In this document: one piece after another, positions 36,847 through 50,342 of the stretch
Layout of the letters: every line of letters starts with the position of its first letter
Position numbering within the stretch: the first letter of the stretch is position 1
DNA from: Azadirachta indica
Lineage: Eukaryota; Streptophyta; Magnoliopsida; Sapindales; Meliaceae
Length of the DNA stretch: 64,000 nt
Assembly (NCBI GenBank): GCA_022749755.1
Contig: CM040440.1
Location: 19,641,269 to 19,705,268, forward strand
Direction of reading: 5' to 3'
Notes under the pieces: generated by a model
Databases searched by the model: none
The model's input: the letters and a program-made list of their open reading frames with translations, nothing else
Told to the model about the DNA's origin: nothing
Made by a program: the position numbers and the translations under genes

Positions 36847-39800
36847 ATGGAAAGAAGCAGAGAAGCAAGAAGATCAAACATGGCGGCGGCAAATGGATTG
36901 TCAAGACGCCGACAGAGAAACGCCAGTCTTCGTGATTCTCATGGTTCCTCACTGTCTCTCTTTTGCTGTTCTTATGATGTTTGTTAAGACTTATTATCTG
37001 ATTCGTGTTCTTACGATGATATTATGTGTTTATGATTTAGTAGAAGAAGATGGACAGATGGAGTTGCAAGATACAGTGAGGTCACGAGATCGAGCAAACA
37101 AAAGAGAACGAGACCGCGACCGAGACAGATATCGAGATCGAGAGTTTTCGAGTCATAAGATTCAGAACAAGCGCAGGAGAGGAGACAGTTTAACTGTAGG
37201 TAATAATAAAGAAGAAGGAGACGAAGAAAGTACAGAAGAGAGCGTAGCTGATGAAGAAGACTATGAAATCGACGAAAGAAGAGCAGCTCATACAATTTCT
37301 CACAACACCTCATCATTTTCTTCGTCTTTATCAAACCAAAATAGTAAAAAATCATTACCTCCAACCAGGCCCGGGAGGCAAGCTTTGGCTCTGAAGGCCA
37401 CCGATGAGATGATTGGAGTCTTGGTTCCGAGAAAGGCTCGCTCAGGTATTTGTTTTATTTACTTTGATTTCTTTCGTTTTCTCTTTAATGGGGGATTTGG
37501 TCTGATGTAAAATTTATTTTGACTTTGCAGCTTCTGTGAAAAGGTCTCACGAGAATTGGTTCTCTGGAAATGGCGTGTTTTGGGAAGACCATAAAGCTTC
37601 CACTTCGCCGGCGAGTCGGAGCGCGGAAGCTAATTCACCTTCGTCCTCAAATGTTTCCGTAAGAAAAAAGATGGTTAGTCTTATTCTGGTTTTCAGTTTC
37701 TTCATACTCCAGTGGAAGGTAAAAGTTTGAAACTTTTTTTTTTTTTGTCCTTCGTGATTCTACAGAAACCAAATGGACCCAAGACTCGGCTTCCAAAGGG
37801 GGCCAAATCGTCAAGCTCATCAGGTCAACAAGACGATATCGAGATTGAAATTGCTGAAGTTTTGTATGGACTAATGAAGCAATCCCATAACTCGAAGAAG
37901 GAGGAGGATACCATCGGAAAGCTCGAACCAAAAGAATTCAAGGGCATCAGTGAGAGTCAGGACACCAAGCCATCTATATCAGTTTTGGCCCAAAACAGTA
38001 GCCCTGCATCAGATCTCTTGACTGATGTAGCTGGTCGGTGTTTTTTTTAGAATTAAATCTATTCATGAATATTTTTATTTCCTCTATTTTCTTGATAATT
38101 AATGTTTTTATTTACTTAAATATGCAGTCTCAAAGAAGAAGAATCTGCAGGCTGAAAATTCTTTAAATCTGGTTCAGAACGTAGTTGATACCTCTACGGT
38201 TAAGGTTGAGAGGGAGATAAATGAGAAAATGGAAATTTCTGCTTCACAATTGGAGCGAACATCACAATTTAATGTGGAATCTTGTGGGACTTCACGTGAA
38301 ATGGAAGTGGATACAGCTAAAGATGCCTCCGTGACTGTGGAGATGCAGGAAGAGGTGAACAAGCAAGGTGATTCGAAGTCATCCATTGGAAGATCAGGCA
38401 GCCTAGATGGTCCTTTTACTGAGAAAAAATCTAGTTCAGCTAAGGAGGAATCAGCTACGTGCCTTAAAATGGATGTAGATTTTCAGGATTCTACAGTGAC
38501 AAAAGCGTGAGCATCAAAGAATCTTTGCTTTATGTCTTTTTTCATTTGAGATGTCTGATATTTTGATATTCTTTCTAAATGTTTCTTTCTGGTGGGTATT
38601 TCAGGACTTCCACTGTATTGGAGAATGAGAGCCCGAATGAAGAGAAGTTCAAGATTGATCTGATGGTGAGGTACCTTCTTGTCGCATCCGGCTTAGATTT
38701 CCGTTTCTGTTTTGCTGTCAAATTACTCAAGAATAATTTTGCTTTTTCAACAGGCTCCTCCTCCTATGGTATCATCTCCTGAAAGGGATGGGTTCAATGA
38801 ATTTGCATCGGATCCTTCTCTCGAGGCCAATGATGTCAAAATGGTTAGTTCAATCAGCTACTAAACCTGAAGTCTTCTGATGATTTCTGTTTTTTTCTTT
38901 TCAACTCTGAATATTAATGTCTTGGTTTTATATTACGTAGAAATCTGTGGTCAAGGATGAAGTAAAGGCTGAGAGATTTGTGAAGAAGGAATCTTTAGTG
39001 GAGGAAACTGAAGAGAAGAAGATAGAGCCAATTGGAGAGAAGCGCCAATTAAAGATTGATTTGGAAAAGCCGAATCACGATAATGGAAGTGATAGTTTTC
39101 TTAATTTGCAACAGCAGAGCGGGAAACAGCAACAGCTGCAACCAAAATCTTCCCTTCCTAAAGTGGAAAAAAATGGTGATTAAATGATTTTAGGCTTTAA
39201 CTTGAGTTCTGCCTTTAACTCTGGTTCTCTATTAATGTTTTCCTGTGTTTTTTCTTGAGCAGAATCCAGCTCCGTGCCTTGGCAAATTGCTGTAGCTGGC
39301 TGGCCAAACGGTCTCCCACCTCTGGGGTGCTATATCTATACATTACCTTGTTTCTGCCTCTGTTTTTGTTAAATATCCTTGAAGCAAATGTTGCTCCATT
39401 ACTGACAAGTACCTTATTATTTGTGGCCAGATATGTGGCTCCATTTCAAACAATTATGCCCTCAGATGGGAGTACCAGACCATCCACAGCTCATCAGGTA
39501 TATACTGTGCGTCAGTTATGCTTCCCCTTTTTCATCTCTTTATCCATTTTGATTTTGAATTTGCTTTTGAATAATTTGAATGTGCAGTCTCCGCCATTTG
39601 TGTTCTCTCAACCTCGGCCAAAGAGGTGTGCTACCCACTGTTACATTGCTCGCAACATTTACATGAATCAACAATTCGCAAAGATGAATCCCTTCTGGCC
39701 AGCTGAAGCTGGATCTGCTTCATTGAGTGGGGCCAAATCCAACAATCAGAATGTTATGCCCTCAACTGAAAACTTAATTCATGGAAACCCTATGCAAGGA

Positions 39801-41902
39801 AGCTTGCCGGTTTTGAACCTGAACTCTGGGCAGGACAAAGGTCAGGCTGTGGTGAGCTTTCAGTGCCCTTCTCAAAAAGATAAAAGCTCTGAGGGTGTTA
39901 ACTTCAACCCAGCACAAAAGAAGCAACTTATGCTTCAACAAGCTCCACAGCCAGCTCCAGCTGGTAATCTTTTGGTATGTTCTTTGCCTCATGGTCAAAA
40001 GTTGGCTTGGTTCTTAAGGTCATTTCGTTGCATTTTGTTTACATCTTATATATTTATATATTGTTATGATTACAGAAAGTTATTGATACTCTTTATTTTG
40101 ATGTGTAGCATGCCCCTGCTTTTATATTCCCTATAAGCCAGCAACAAACAGCGGTAACAGCAGCAGCAAATCAACCTGGGCCTTCAAAATCTGCTGCCAC
40201 CTCGACCAAAAGTGCATCATCAACTGGTAATTCAACAGCTGCCCTTCCTGCAAGCTCCACAGCATGGCCAGCAGTAGCAGCAGCTGTAGGCTATAACTAT
40301 CCAAATTTGGCAGCCAATGAAGCTCCATACTTGACTATACTACAAAATAATGGATATCCATTCCCAATCCCCACTCCTGTTGGAACCGCACCTGCAATTA
40401 GGGGAGGAACTCATACTCAACCATTGCCATTCTTTAATGGTTCTTTCTATTCATCTCAAATTTTCCATCCTTCTCAACTTCAGCATCAACAACAGTCTCA
40501 CTCTCAACCTCTAATGCAAGTGGCTCATCAGAATACAAGTACGTCTAGTGCCTCTTCATCATCTCATAAGCAATTGCATTCTCAGCTGCCGAGGGCCGTG
40601 CCAGTTAGTGGTAATAATTTTATGAGCTCAGTGAGTATGCAATCTCAACAGCTGCAAAAGCAGCATGTGTCATTATCGAATCAAAATCGCAAGCCTGAGG
40701 CTGAGATGAGTGGGGAGAATACGCCGCCAGTTGCTGCTAGCCGACCTCACAACCAAGCAAGTGTGTATGGCCAAAACCTCTCAGTTCCTCTTCAGCCACT
40801 GAACTTTGCATTGATGCCATCTCCAACAGTTGGTGGTGGCAGTTCTGGCGGAAATCATAGTGAGAAGCAGCAACTATCACAGCAGAAAACTTTAAAGGGC
40901 GGAGTTGACCTCATCCCCCAGGCATTTGCCATGTCATTTGCTTCCTTCAATGGAAGCAATTCAGCTTCGAACCTTAATTTTTCATCCATGCCACTAAATC
41001 CCGCAATCTTTCAGAGCTTCCCAGAGACAGCTCGGCATGGGTACCAAATTGCTCCTGCAGCTCAGGCTGCGCTGCAGAAGAATCACCAGATATCTGAGGT
41101 GAAGACTGGAGGCAGTTTGTCAAATCAGGACGAGGGTAAAAAGCCAGGTGTTGGGAAGTCACCGGCAACAAATGTGCAGACACTTGTGTTTGACGATTCA
41201 GCCAGAACTCTCAACTTTGCTTCATCCCCAGTCACTGGGAATTGGCCTTCTCGATCTATCCCTGCTACTGCAATAACAACAAATGCCCCCCTTGCTGCTA
41301 ATTCCCAAAGTTTCCAGCAACAGCAACTGATTCAGCTCCAGAAGCAGCAAATGTTGCAGCAACAGCCACAATCTACTGCAGCAGCTCGAGGCAAAGTACC
41401 GACAACTAACAGCGTGTCTTCATCTCCCCTTGTTGGCAAGCTCTCAAATAATGGCTCTATTTTCCCGCAAACTCTAGTCCAGGGCAACAGTTCCAGTCAA
41501 TCACCCCAATGGAAGAACTCAACAAGGAACGCGACTGGTCAAGCACCTCCTACTTCATCCAGCACATCAACCCTTAAGAATGTTTCCCAGCAACAAGTAA
41601 GATCCCCACAAAGCCATACTCAGATATCTTTTGAAAGACATTCCAAATCAGGATTAGGACCCCAAATACCCACTAGCAGTCAATCTTCATCTGCTTTAAT
41701 GGTTGGATCTCCACCTAGTGGTGGCAATATGAGAACAAGTTCCACAGGCAGCAAAGCCGGTTCATCAATTCCTACATTACAATCACAACAGACTGAGAAT
41801 TCCTCAGCTAGCACTGGCCAGAAATCCTCCCCAGTTTGTGGAAGGAATGTGCCGTCAATCTTGAGCACATGCCCCAGCCATCTCTCTGAACTAAAGTACT
41901 AA
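36847..41902 (+). CDS. TICL: TIME FOR COFFEE-like nuclear protein
   Basis: Twelve exons give about 1329 residues: 36847-36943, 37041-37445, 37531-37673, 37766-38033, 38128-38506, 38605-38665, 38754-38843, 38941-39175, 39263-39326, 39431-39497, 39588-39974, 40109-41902; all phases agree. Family signatures are the start MERSREARRSNMAAANGLSR, the Arg/Asp-rich stretch RERDRDRDRYRDRE, EVLYGLMKQS, APPPMVSSPERDG, VAGWPNGLPPLGYVAPFQ, QPRPKRCATHCYIARNIY, and the end CGRNVPSILSTCPSHLSELKY. The last exon is very rich in Gln, Ser and Asn and is probably disordered. TIC is a nuclear clock regulator also tied to jasmonate, starch and iron control. By position next to RRF it corresponds to Arabidopsis At3g63180, a TIC paralogue; it is longer than that protein as I remember it. 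Exon 2 may begin at 37041 or 37044 (tandem acceptor). Confidence 0.94.
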
Positions 41903-43839
41903 AATCCAGCACAGCTAAAATAAATTTTGTAGTCACTGAAGAAGATAACTTCTGCCTTTCGGCTTCAAGGGGAATTTAAATGTTTTATTGAAAGGCACGT
42001 GGATGCCTTTGCCGAGGAAAGAACATGAAAATATGAATGTTTGTATGTACCTGGTGGCAGGATGAGCAGAGAGTTGTAAAGGAAAGGCGGTGAAAGTGAA
42101 ATACAGTTGGTTCAGCAGTGAGAGTCAATCATCTTCTGACAAGGAAGATTGAGAGAGCACGTGGAATTGTCACCAAGAAGCACCACCATCTGGCAGTGAG
42201 AGAGCGAAGAAAACACGACTAAGGGCGAGGGGCTTAGCCTTACAGTGTCTTAAAATAAATTTGAAGCTGAAATGGAAGTGGGGACATGCAGTATTTTGTG
42301 GGATTATGGTTGGTTAGGTTGGTTGGTTGGTTGGTTAGTTGGTTGGGTTGGTTTAAAGGCAATTTGAATGATGTTAATAATGGGGGTCAAAACTGAATTA
42401 TTAATTGATCTAAGGAGTTGCTGACTTGTAAATAAGTTAATCTTTTTTTTATTATTTTGGCATAGAATGTAAGTGTCCCTAATTCATTATTTTATTGGTA
42501 ATTGATTTCTTTACATTTCGGTTATTGAATTTGAATGGTCCGTGGACATTATCAAAAGTCAAAAAAGAAACGATGAAGCTCGAAGCAACTGACGCTATTG
42601 GCCTTTTTTCGCTTTCGTTTATGCTCGCTTTACCTTGCTTTTCGTTAAATTTACAATTTTATATCTGAATTTGGACCGACTTGCATTTGCATTCAACCAA
42701 TGGGCCCCAAACAGTTACTTCTTAATTAGGTTCGACTGAAATTTCGTAGAGGATTATTATTATGTGGTTTGCCTTGCATGAATAATTATTTTATTGTTGT
42801 CTTTTTTGTCTTGTAAGAGATGCCATGAGACCTAACTCGGCTTGTTAGTTGCAGTTGCTTAAATTAACTGATTTATCGGTGTGTTTGGTCCTGGTCCCCA
42901 AAAGTATCAGCCTCTGCCTGGCTTTTTGGATTCTACTTAAATCAAAGTAGAAAGGAAAGCCGCACACGGTAAGTTTTTCCCTTGTCCCCCTCAATCAATC
43001 GAGATTCGAAAGTGGTATCAAGCTATGGTCCCCTCCTATTGAAAGTTCTTCAAAGCTATCTATACCACTGATTTATTGTATCCCACCAGTTAAAAAGACA
43101 TTTTTGCAAGGGACGGTCAAAGCTGGGAAGGATAAAACAACTGCACAATAGTAAAATGATGCTCAGAACTTCATTGCTATCTCAGAAACAGGGAAAATTC
43201 TAACATTTTTTTTTTTTAAATATTATTGATATAAATCAAATCCTTGTGCTGGTACGAGGTACGAAAATATCAAATTTCTTCTAAAAGCCAAAAAGAGATT
43301 TTAGTAAGAAAAACCAATGTAAGAATTTTCACAAGACAGTCTTCCTATTCCTTCAACGCAAGTCTGATGTACCATGTATAACTGGTGAGTAAAGATTCTA
43401 CCACTACAGGATTTGGCCCGAAGCTCCAGAGCTAGTGAAATATCAAAAACTCCATGCGGAAGCAACCCTATGTTTTCCTGCATAGTCCCCCAATATGAAA
43501 TTCAGATGTCACCGGGAAACAATTTTCATTCTTAGGAATTTTATCTAAACCAGTATATCTATCGTTCAAGGATAATAATACTACTGCTTTATGTTTATTG
43601 GGTTGATGCAATGACTTCTGACTTCCCCCTGCCTTTGATAGGCCAAGAATCATTAAGGATGCATATGAAAACTACTTACAGAAGAAGGTGCTCATCAACA
43701 AGAAAGTTTCTTTGCCAGTATCTTGTATGAAGTATTGCATCCTTAAAAAGCAATGGCTCAAAGCATAACTTTTTAACAAACGCAGTTAAACAATAACAAA
43801 AATTTTCAAACATCATTTGATATTGCGAATACAACTTAA
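41903..43839. other. Convergent spacer between TIC-like and FAP1 genes
   Basis: The 3' UTR of the TIC-like gene occupies the left part, with AATAAA words at 41919 and 42254. A TTGG repeat lies at 42308-42352. The frames at 43301-43653 on the minus strand are probably FAP1 3' sequence or chance. No other gene is supported. Confidence 0.5.
42308..42352. repeat. (TTGG)n repeat
   Basis: Imperfect TTGG units, roughly eleven, in the probable 3' flank of the TIC-like gene. Confidence 0.85.
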
Positions 43840-46002
43840 CTATTTTTGAAGGAGAGTGGCGAGATTCAGCTCAATGTCTTCTTTGGCTTTTCTATCAAAT
43901 GGATCCTCACCCATATATAAATCCAATAATGACCGACAAAGGAGTTTGCTCTGAATACTTCCCACCTCCTTTCCATCGACTGCAGATTTCAAATAAATAA
44001 AAATTACTGAATTACATCTAATTGTTGAAACGACAAGATAAGCAAGAAAGGTTTCAAGCATATGATAAAATTTTTCATCTAAGTATTGAATAAGCTACTA
44101 ATAAATTAGATTATCCAGTGCACAAGAAAATATCAACTCACTTCTTGTCCTCCACAAAGTCAAACTAGAGATTAAGTTAATCTCTGATATGTCAACAGTT
44201 TTAATTGACATCCAAGTTCATTTTTCAGAAGAATGAAAATTTTTTGCCCCATACTGGAAGTCTGACAAATTGTACCACTCATTGTTTCAAATTAACCAAT
44301 AAGTTCAATGCAGCATGATACTGACTGATATTTTATCATAACCTTATGCAGAATCTAGTTCTGGGAGAAACCATTGAGGCTATTGACATTAAAATTCATG
44401 GCACTAACAAAAGGAAGAAGAGATGAACAGCCGACGTGGAATGAAAGAATGAACATTCCATTAACTTCATTATTTTCAGTTCACTAATGAAAGATACGAA
44501 CACTTTACTTGTTGTTCGAAGTATGTGGCCTTCTTCCTTTGCAAGCTCAATAATAGATCCCTTTGGTATTTTATATTCATCTTTAAATTGCGAAGTGAAC
44601 CTGCAATGAGATTGGCTTGTTACCTTAATGAACACAGACAAACAAATGCTGGATGGAAGACAACAAAACCCGAAGAACAGGTAACTACAATGATAGAACA
44701 TGAGTAAGCCGGAAAAAGAATTATTGACTGGCAACAAGAAAGAAAGAAATTTCCACAACTAAAAGGGAAAAATTGATTTGTAACCATTAAGTCCAAAAAC
44801 CAAGCAATAGTAACAAAAGAAGTGGAGAGAGAGCACGTAATATCAAAATGTGGAATTCTAAATTATTCAAAATAGTGAACTCGAAAGGAAGTACTCGCTT
44901 AATGAGCAGCCACAAGGTAAAAGATCAACTGTTACAGGAATATTACTCACTTTTGCAGCAATTCTTTATTATCTGATCCCCCAAACTTTTGGAGTCTGCT
45001 TCTGACAGACTCTTCAAAAGCACTCCGTACAGAGCGTATGCTTAATTTACTGTATATAATTTGAAGTCTAACAGTCATGCCTACATCAGCTTCCATGAGA
45101 TCTTCATTGAACTCCTTGTTTTCCTTAAGTTCAGAAAGAGATAGTTTTCCATATTTCTTACTCAACAATTTCTTTGCGCCATCATGATCAGCATATACAC
45201 CTGGAAAAAGATGAAATTTTGCAATGAAAGAGAACCACATTGTGTTATATACAGTGACGATCCACAAAAGTAACCGCAAATGAACAGTAAACGGCATCAT
45301 ATATTAAACATATGATAATAATAATAATAAGCTAGATAATATTGTCTAATTAATTAAACTGCTACTGCTTTCATTTAAGTCTCAACCTGAAAGAAAAACT
45401 CTAGTGCCACAAGAAAGAATCACAAAGACATCTCATATTATTGCAATAATATCACGTTTTGGTTTTGATCCTAGAAATACATGCCCGTAAAATTTAAAAG
45501 TTGTTTCAATCCATTTTATAACTATTCATAATTCAAGTCTACAACGTGCATTATCCCATAAGCACAGCACGATTAGACATCAGAACAAAAATAATTCGAG
45601 ATTCCATAAGAACGAAAAGAAGTTTTTACCAAATGCATAGACATCAATGTTCTTCAATCCCAAGATGCTTTTCTTCCTCAACCCAATTCCAAGCAGTTTC
45701 CGAGAATCACCAAGAACGGAAGGAAACGACGCGCCGGTTTTCGAGTCAACTATTGTAGCTGAAGAATTGTCAGCTAGAGAGAGTGAAGCCCAGAAGTGTG
45801 AGGAGTACTGATTGGAGAAGAGAAAATTCATGGCATTCTGGACAAGTGGGTGTTTTTGGTTTTGGTAGACAGCGACGCCAGCCATGGCGGCAGCTGCTAC
45901 AGCGGCGGCGACTGAGAATGGACGGGAGGAGGTTGCATTTACGGTGGTCTGAGGGTGATTTGTGGGCTGAGAAAACGAGAATGGGAACCGAAGTGAAACC
46001 AT
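43840..46002 (-). CDS. FAP1: Plastid fatty-acid-binding protein, chalcone-isomerase fold (FAP1 type)
   Basis: Four exons, 45630-46002, 44951-45200, 44509-44600 and 43840-43979, give 284 residues, near the 279 of Arabidopsis FAP1 (At3g63170). The N-terminus (MVSLRFPFSFSQPTN, then an Ala-rich hydrophobic stretch FSVAAAVAAAAMAGVAVY) fits a plastid transit peptide and possible membrane contact. The chalcone-isomerase-like domain starts near IVDSKTGASFPSVL and includes LLGIGLRKKSILGLKNIDVYAFGVYAD, VGMTVRLQIIYSKLSIRSVR, FTSQFKDEYKIPKGSIIEL, and IDGKEVGSIQSKLLCRSLLDLYMGEDPFD. FAP proteins bind fatty acids in the stroma and influence fatty-acid and starch storage; they lack chalcone cyclisation activity. 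The second start-proximal residues and domain order leave little doubt on the family. Confidence 0.94.
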
Positions 46003-46097
46003 CGTGTCTACGGACAGCGTGTACTTACTATTACCTTTTCTTTTTTTTTTCGTTACCGAAGCTGGAGTCTGGAATGAGATAATTTTATTAGTAGGGA

Positions 46098-46105
46098 TTT
46101 ATATA
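46098..46105 (-). promoter_or_regulatory. TATA box of FAP1
   Basis: TATATAAA on the minus strand, 96 bases before the start codon. It sits just downstream of the two G-boxes in the direction of transcription, a normal core-promoter layout. Confidence 0.55.
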
Positions 46106-46120
46106 AATAATTTGGAGTTT

Positions 46121-46137
46121 CACGTGGGATGCACGTG
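46121..46137. promoter_or_regulatory. Pair of G-boxes in the FAP1 promoter
   Basis: CACGTG occurs at 46121-46126 and 46132-46137, 11 bp centre to centre (about one helical turn), 119-135 bases upstream of the FAP1 start. G-boxes bind bZIP and bHLH factors such as HY5, PIFs and ABFs. One turn of spacing puts both sites on the same face of DNA. The regulators themselves are inference. Confidence 0.6.
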
Positions 46138-46270
46138 GTCGTAATTATATATTTTAGTGTTGGAAGTTGGAGCCGAAGGTGTTATGAGCTTAAATTGGAT
46201 TAAAAAAATTGATTTATATGGGCTATAGAATAGAAGTAATCTTGGCCCATTGCCCACTTCAACACTCCGG

Positions 46271-46300
46271 ATGAGTTTGGGCCGAATGAGTTTGGGCCGA
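46271..46300. repeat. 15-bp tandem duplication with site II motifs
   Basis: ATGAGTTTGGGCCGA occurs twice in direct succession without a mismatch. Each copy contains TGGGCC, the plant site II element bound by TCP factors. It lies about 270-300 bases upstream of the FAP1 start. Confidence 0.85.
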
Positions 46301-49300
46301 TTGATGCACCTCGTTACGCTGGGCAACGAGTCTTGGACTTGAGAGAGATGAGATGACAAAAACAAAAAATAGTGAAATCTTTTTACGACTGGAAACTAAT
46401 GTGCTATTAATTTCTTTATTGCTGCCTTTAAATCATAAAACATTTCTAAGGATTGATCATTGTTCGTTGATTAAATTATATATAGAATTTTCTTACATTT
46501 TTTTTGGTTTAAATTTTTAGGTCCCAATCACTTGTTAATTATAAAGAAGACATCACCCATACACTTCAGGTTAGTTTTTGGCTACTGCATAGAATTTCTT
46601 TTACTACAATTAGGCATCTATGACTTTTAGTATTATTAAAGCTCAACAAACCACTAAAACAAAAAAAAAAAAAAAAAAAAATTTGTCTGTTTTTTATTTT
46701 TAATTTTCTAAATTTTGTTAGGTCAGACGTTTCAAGAAGGTCATGCCTAGAATTTAGAAAGTTCAGCAGATGAAAGAATATGACATAATAAAAAATAATG
46801 ACTATGCACTTGCTAAGTATATTTTACTGTTTAGGTTGGGATAATTAGATTAAATTTGTTACAGTAGTTTTATATGAAGAAAATCTATTATTTCGGAGTT
46901 AAATTTCTGTTATAATATAACTAAAATATCAAAAAAAAAAATTCCTACGTTTTAGTCAAAACAAACTGAAATTGAGATTAACAGCGTAGAGAAGAACATT
47001 AATACTTAATTAATTAATTAATTAATGCAATAATGAGAATTTGGATGATTAATCAATAATCGTGGACATAAAAAGTTCGACTGCTTTTTCACTTAAATAT
47101 TATTAGTTAATTTGGATGATTTTGATACCTCCACGAGATTAATAAGATGTGATCTATTTAAACAATATTTTGATAGCTCACATGTTTTCGGTATACAAAA
47201 CCCATAGTTATAAATTTAATCATATAACAAATTTAATTAAAGTTGGTGCATGCAAGTTAATGGAACCAATTTGAAGTTTATTAATTAATAACTAAATTTG
47301 GAAGACTAATCAAGGCTGGAACCCACCACCATTTTGCAAATTCTTAGAATAAAATTGTAAGAGGAAATCAAAGCATCATGGTTATCGAGATTTTGAGATT
47401 CCTTATTGGAAACAAACACACAAGACTCAGAACACTGTTCTTCACTTTTAAATATTGTAAGATCTAACTGATTGCCTTTTTCAAATTGATAAAATTGTTT
47501 TCTTTCCTACGAGCAGTTTATTCCATTCCTGAAAAATGCAATGAAACTGTGATCCCAGAAGTACGAGTTATCAAACACGACAAGACGAGCACAATAGAAG
47601 CTGTACTGTAGGATCGAAACTTGGCTATTAAGGGTGAGGTTTGGGCAAATCCAGTCCAGAATTTTAACATCCAATTGACCATACGCACAAGCCAATCCTA
47701 ATTTCATTCAAAAGACCCTTTACCTACCACCTTAATATGTGATTAAACAAGTCATTGCTACCGATTAAGACATTTGCAGTAACGTGAAGACAACATGCGC
47801 TTGATTTATTTGATTCTTAAAATGTTTCCTGTAACAAAGAGCATCTACTGCGAGCAGAACAGAACAGAGCAGAGCAGTACCTGGATTTGGAATAATAATT
47901 AACAACTGTTACTGATAATTTTGATTGCTGCAACGCAACATGAAACAACCCACATTGATTTTATTGTCATTTTCCTTACAAAATAGTACCTAGGCGAGTA
48001 AATTCTTTCATACTAAGGTCAGTAACATCTGTGATCCAAGGATGGGTTGCCTTCAAAATTATGTTGACTGATAGGTTGATGATTGAGGCTTTCGCCCATC
48101 CGTCTATTTACGGTTCTAAATTGTAAGTTGAGAGGGAATTAGAGGCCTTACATCCACATCCATTTCAATCAACTCAACAACAGTAAGCTTTTTGCAACAG
48201 AGTAGTTCTAATAATGGAGGGGATACAAGCTTATGTCACTAATTGCTTTGCTTTAATTATCCAATAATAGAGAAAAAAAAAAGTTGGTAATGAGCCGTCC
48301 AACCGCATCAATCAGGAAAGATCATATCTTAATATCCAGAGATAATTCAATCTTTTGTCAACAAAAATCACAATTAATACGCAATGCTTTTGTGATGGGC
48401 CACAAAGTTTTGGCCTCTCAGTATCTAAATATATGCTAAAAATATGCGATTTTTTACTGCATTCTAATACTAAGCCGTGAAATATGGGGAGAATTGCATG
48501 ATGATTACAGGGTACTGCATAACTAGCTTTTTATCGATTTTCAAGCATATGGTACTGTTTGAAGAGCTAGTGCCATTCTTCCATCGGTTTGAATCATGTC
48601 AGAATCGTGATTAATCTTTCATTAGATGACTCAAAACTTAATTGAGTATAAAAAGTAGTGTTTTTGAACTGATGTTGCCATTAGAACTATATGAATATGT
48701 CAGATATATAAAACTTAATCCTCATATAGTATTCGTATAGTAGATACCATATGAACCATAGGGAGTGAACTATAGAGAAGTTTCTGTGAATGTATTTGAT
48801 TTGAAAAATACGTAAGAACGAGCAAAAGGAATGAACTGTTTCGAGTCCTCCGAGAACATGGGGCCTTTGATGTCTAAGGACTTGAACTCAATAGTGCTGC
48901 TCTTGTGGTTTTAATTATTAGGACCGGTAGAAGAGCATGTTTGAGATGAACCTTATAACTTCTAGAGGTCACATGAACTTGAAAAAGCGTTTGCCGACAC
49001 TGTTTACAGGCTGAGTTGAACAAAAATAGTCCATAGATTATGTCGTGCTAAAAACAATTATCGTATTTTTCTAGTCTGAGAAAAAAAGTTCACGTACTAC
49101 TGTTTAGTCGTAAATAGTAAAAATTAGTACTATTTATTATATGCGGTACAACTATTTACTATTTACGAGTATTGTTTGTATATACTATGCAACTCATATG
49201 TACTTATAAGTTGTGCTTGGGTTGTTTTCTAACAGGTCGGGGCAGGTTGATATGTACAGTAATCATGTTGTGGGTTAGATTTGAGTTTATTCATTTTATT

Positions 49301-50342
49301 GTATATGCCGTGCCAGCTCAGCCTGAGAGTTTGCATGAACTTATTTTTCCTAACATAACCCATTTCTCATCTTTACTCACTAAATTCTTACATAAACTTG
49401 AACTATCGCTAATATTATCGTCATTCCACCAAATTTTCAAATTAAGTAAATTTATATAATCCACAACCGTTAAATTTTTAAATGAAGTACCTGTCAGGTG
49501 ATTATGAATATTGATTGAATTTATTGTTTATTCAAATACCTTCTAAATATTGAATTAAATTGAAGTAGTTAATTTGAATCTCCACCATTACTATTGCAAT
49601 TATATTTTTAAATTAAATAACTGTAAACAATACTTTAAATTAGGTAATTGTTGATGTCGAAAAGGATTTGATGTTTATTTATATATATGCCGTTAAAACA
49701 AATTTATCACTATTGTAAATTATTTTTCGACTCTAAAAGATTATAAATTTATTAATATTCAAATTTTATTATAATTTTAAATTATATTAATAAAGATGAC
49801 TCAATTAATTTATAATTAGAGAACAACCATTTCATAAATAAGGTATAAGTTATAATATTATGTTATAATTAACCATATAAAACAATAATAAATAACGTTT
49901 GAAGAGTTTATATTTTAAACCGGGGTTTTGGACAGAACTTTTAGACCGGGTTCAAAGATGGTATCATATCAATGAACCACGTTTTTTATGGAAAAAGCTA
50001 TTTTTTTAAGGATTTTTTTGTCATCACATGTTTTTAAAATAAAGAAATGTATTTTTAAATTACAAAATGAGAATTGAATTGTAAGAGGTCCAAGAAATTT
50101 ATTTTTAAATATATATCCAATTTATGACTGATATATGCATATATATCTTCAAAATTAATTTTCTTAAATAGGGCCTCTGGTAGTAAAATTAGTGGGAGGT
50201 TAATTCCAAATTTATTGCAATGATCAAATATGGCATAAATTTAGTGGGAAAACATCAACTCAGAAAATAAAGATTAATAAATCTTAGTCTGCAAATATGG
50301 AGATTTAGAATTTACAATTAACAGAAACAAAAGTTGTAATTT
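46301..50342. other. Spacer between FAP1 and CPS
   Basis: Divergent promoters lie at either end. The middle is AT-rich with a long A run near 46660 and an (ATTA)n run near 47005. Open frames at 47507-47707 and 49172-49459 show no recognisable domain. I see no RNA gene. Confidence 0.5.

Noticed and set aside
39255..40136. 293-codon plus-strand frame
   Set aside because: It reads through introns of the TIC-like gene; only parts of it (exons 9-11) are real coding sequence.
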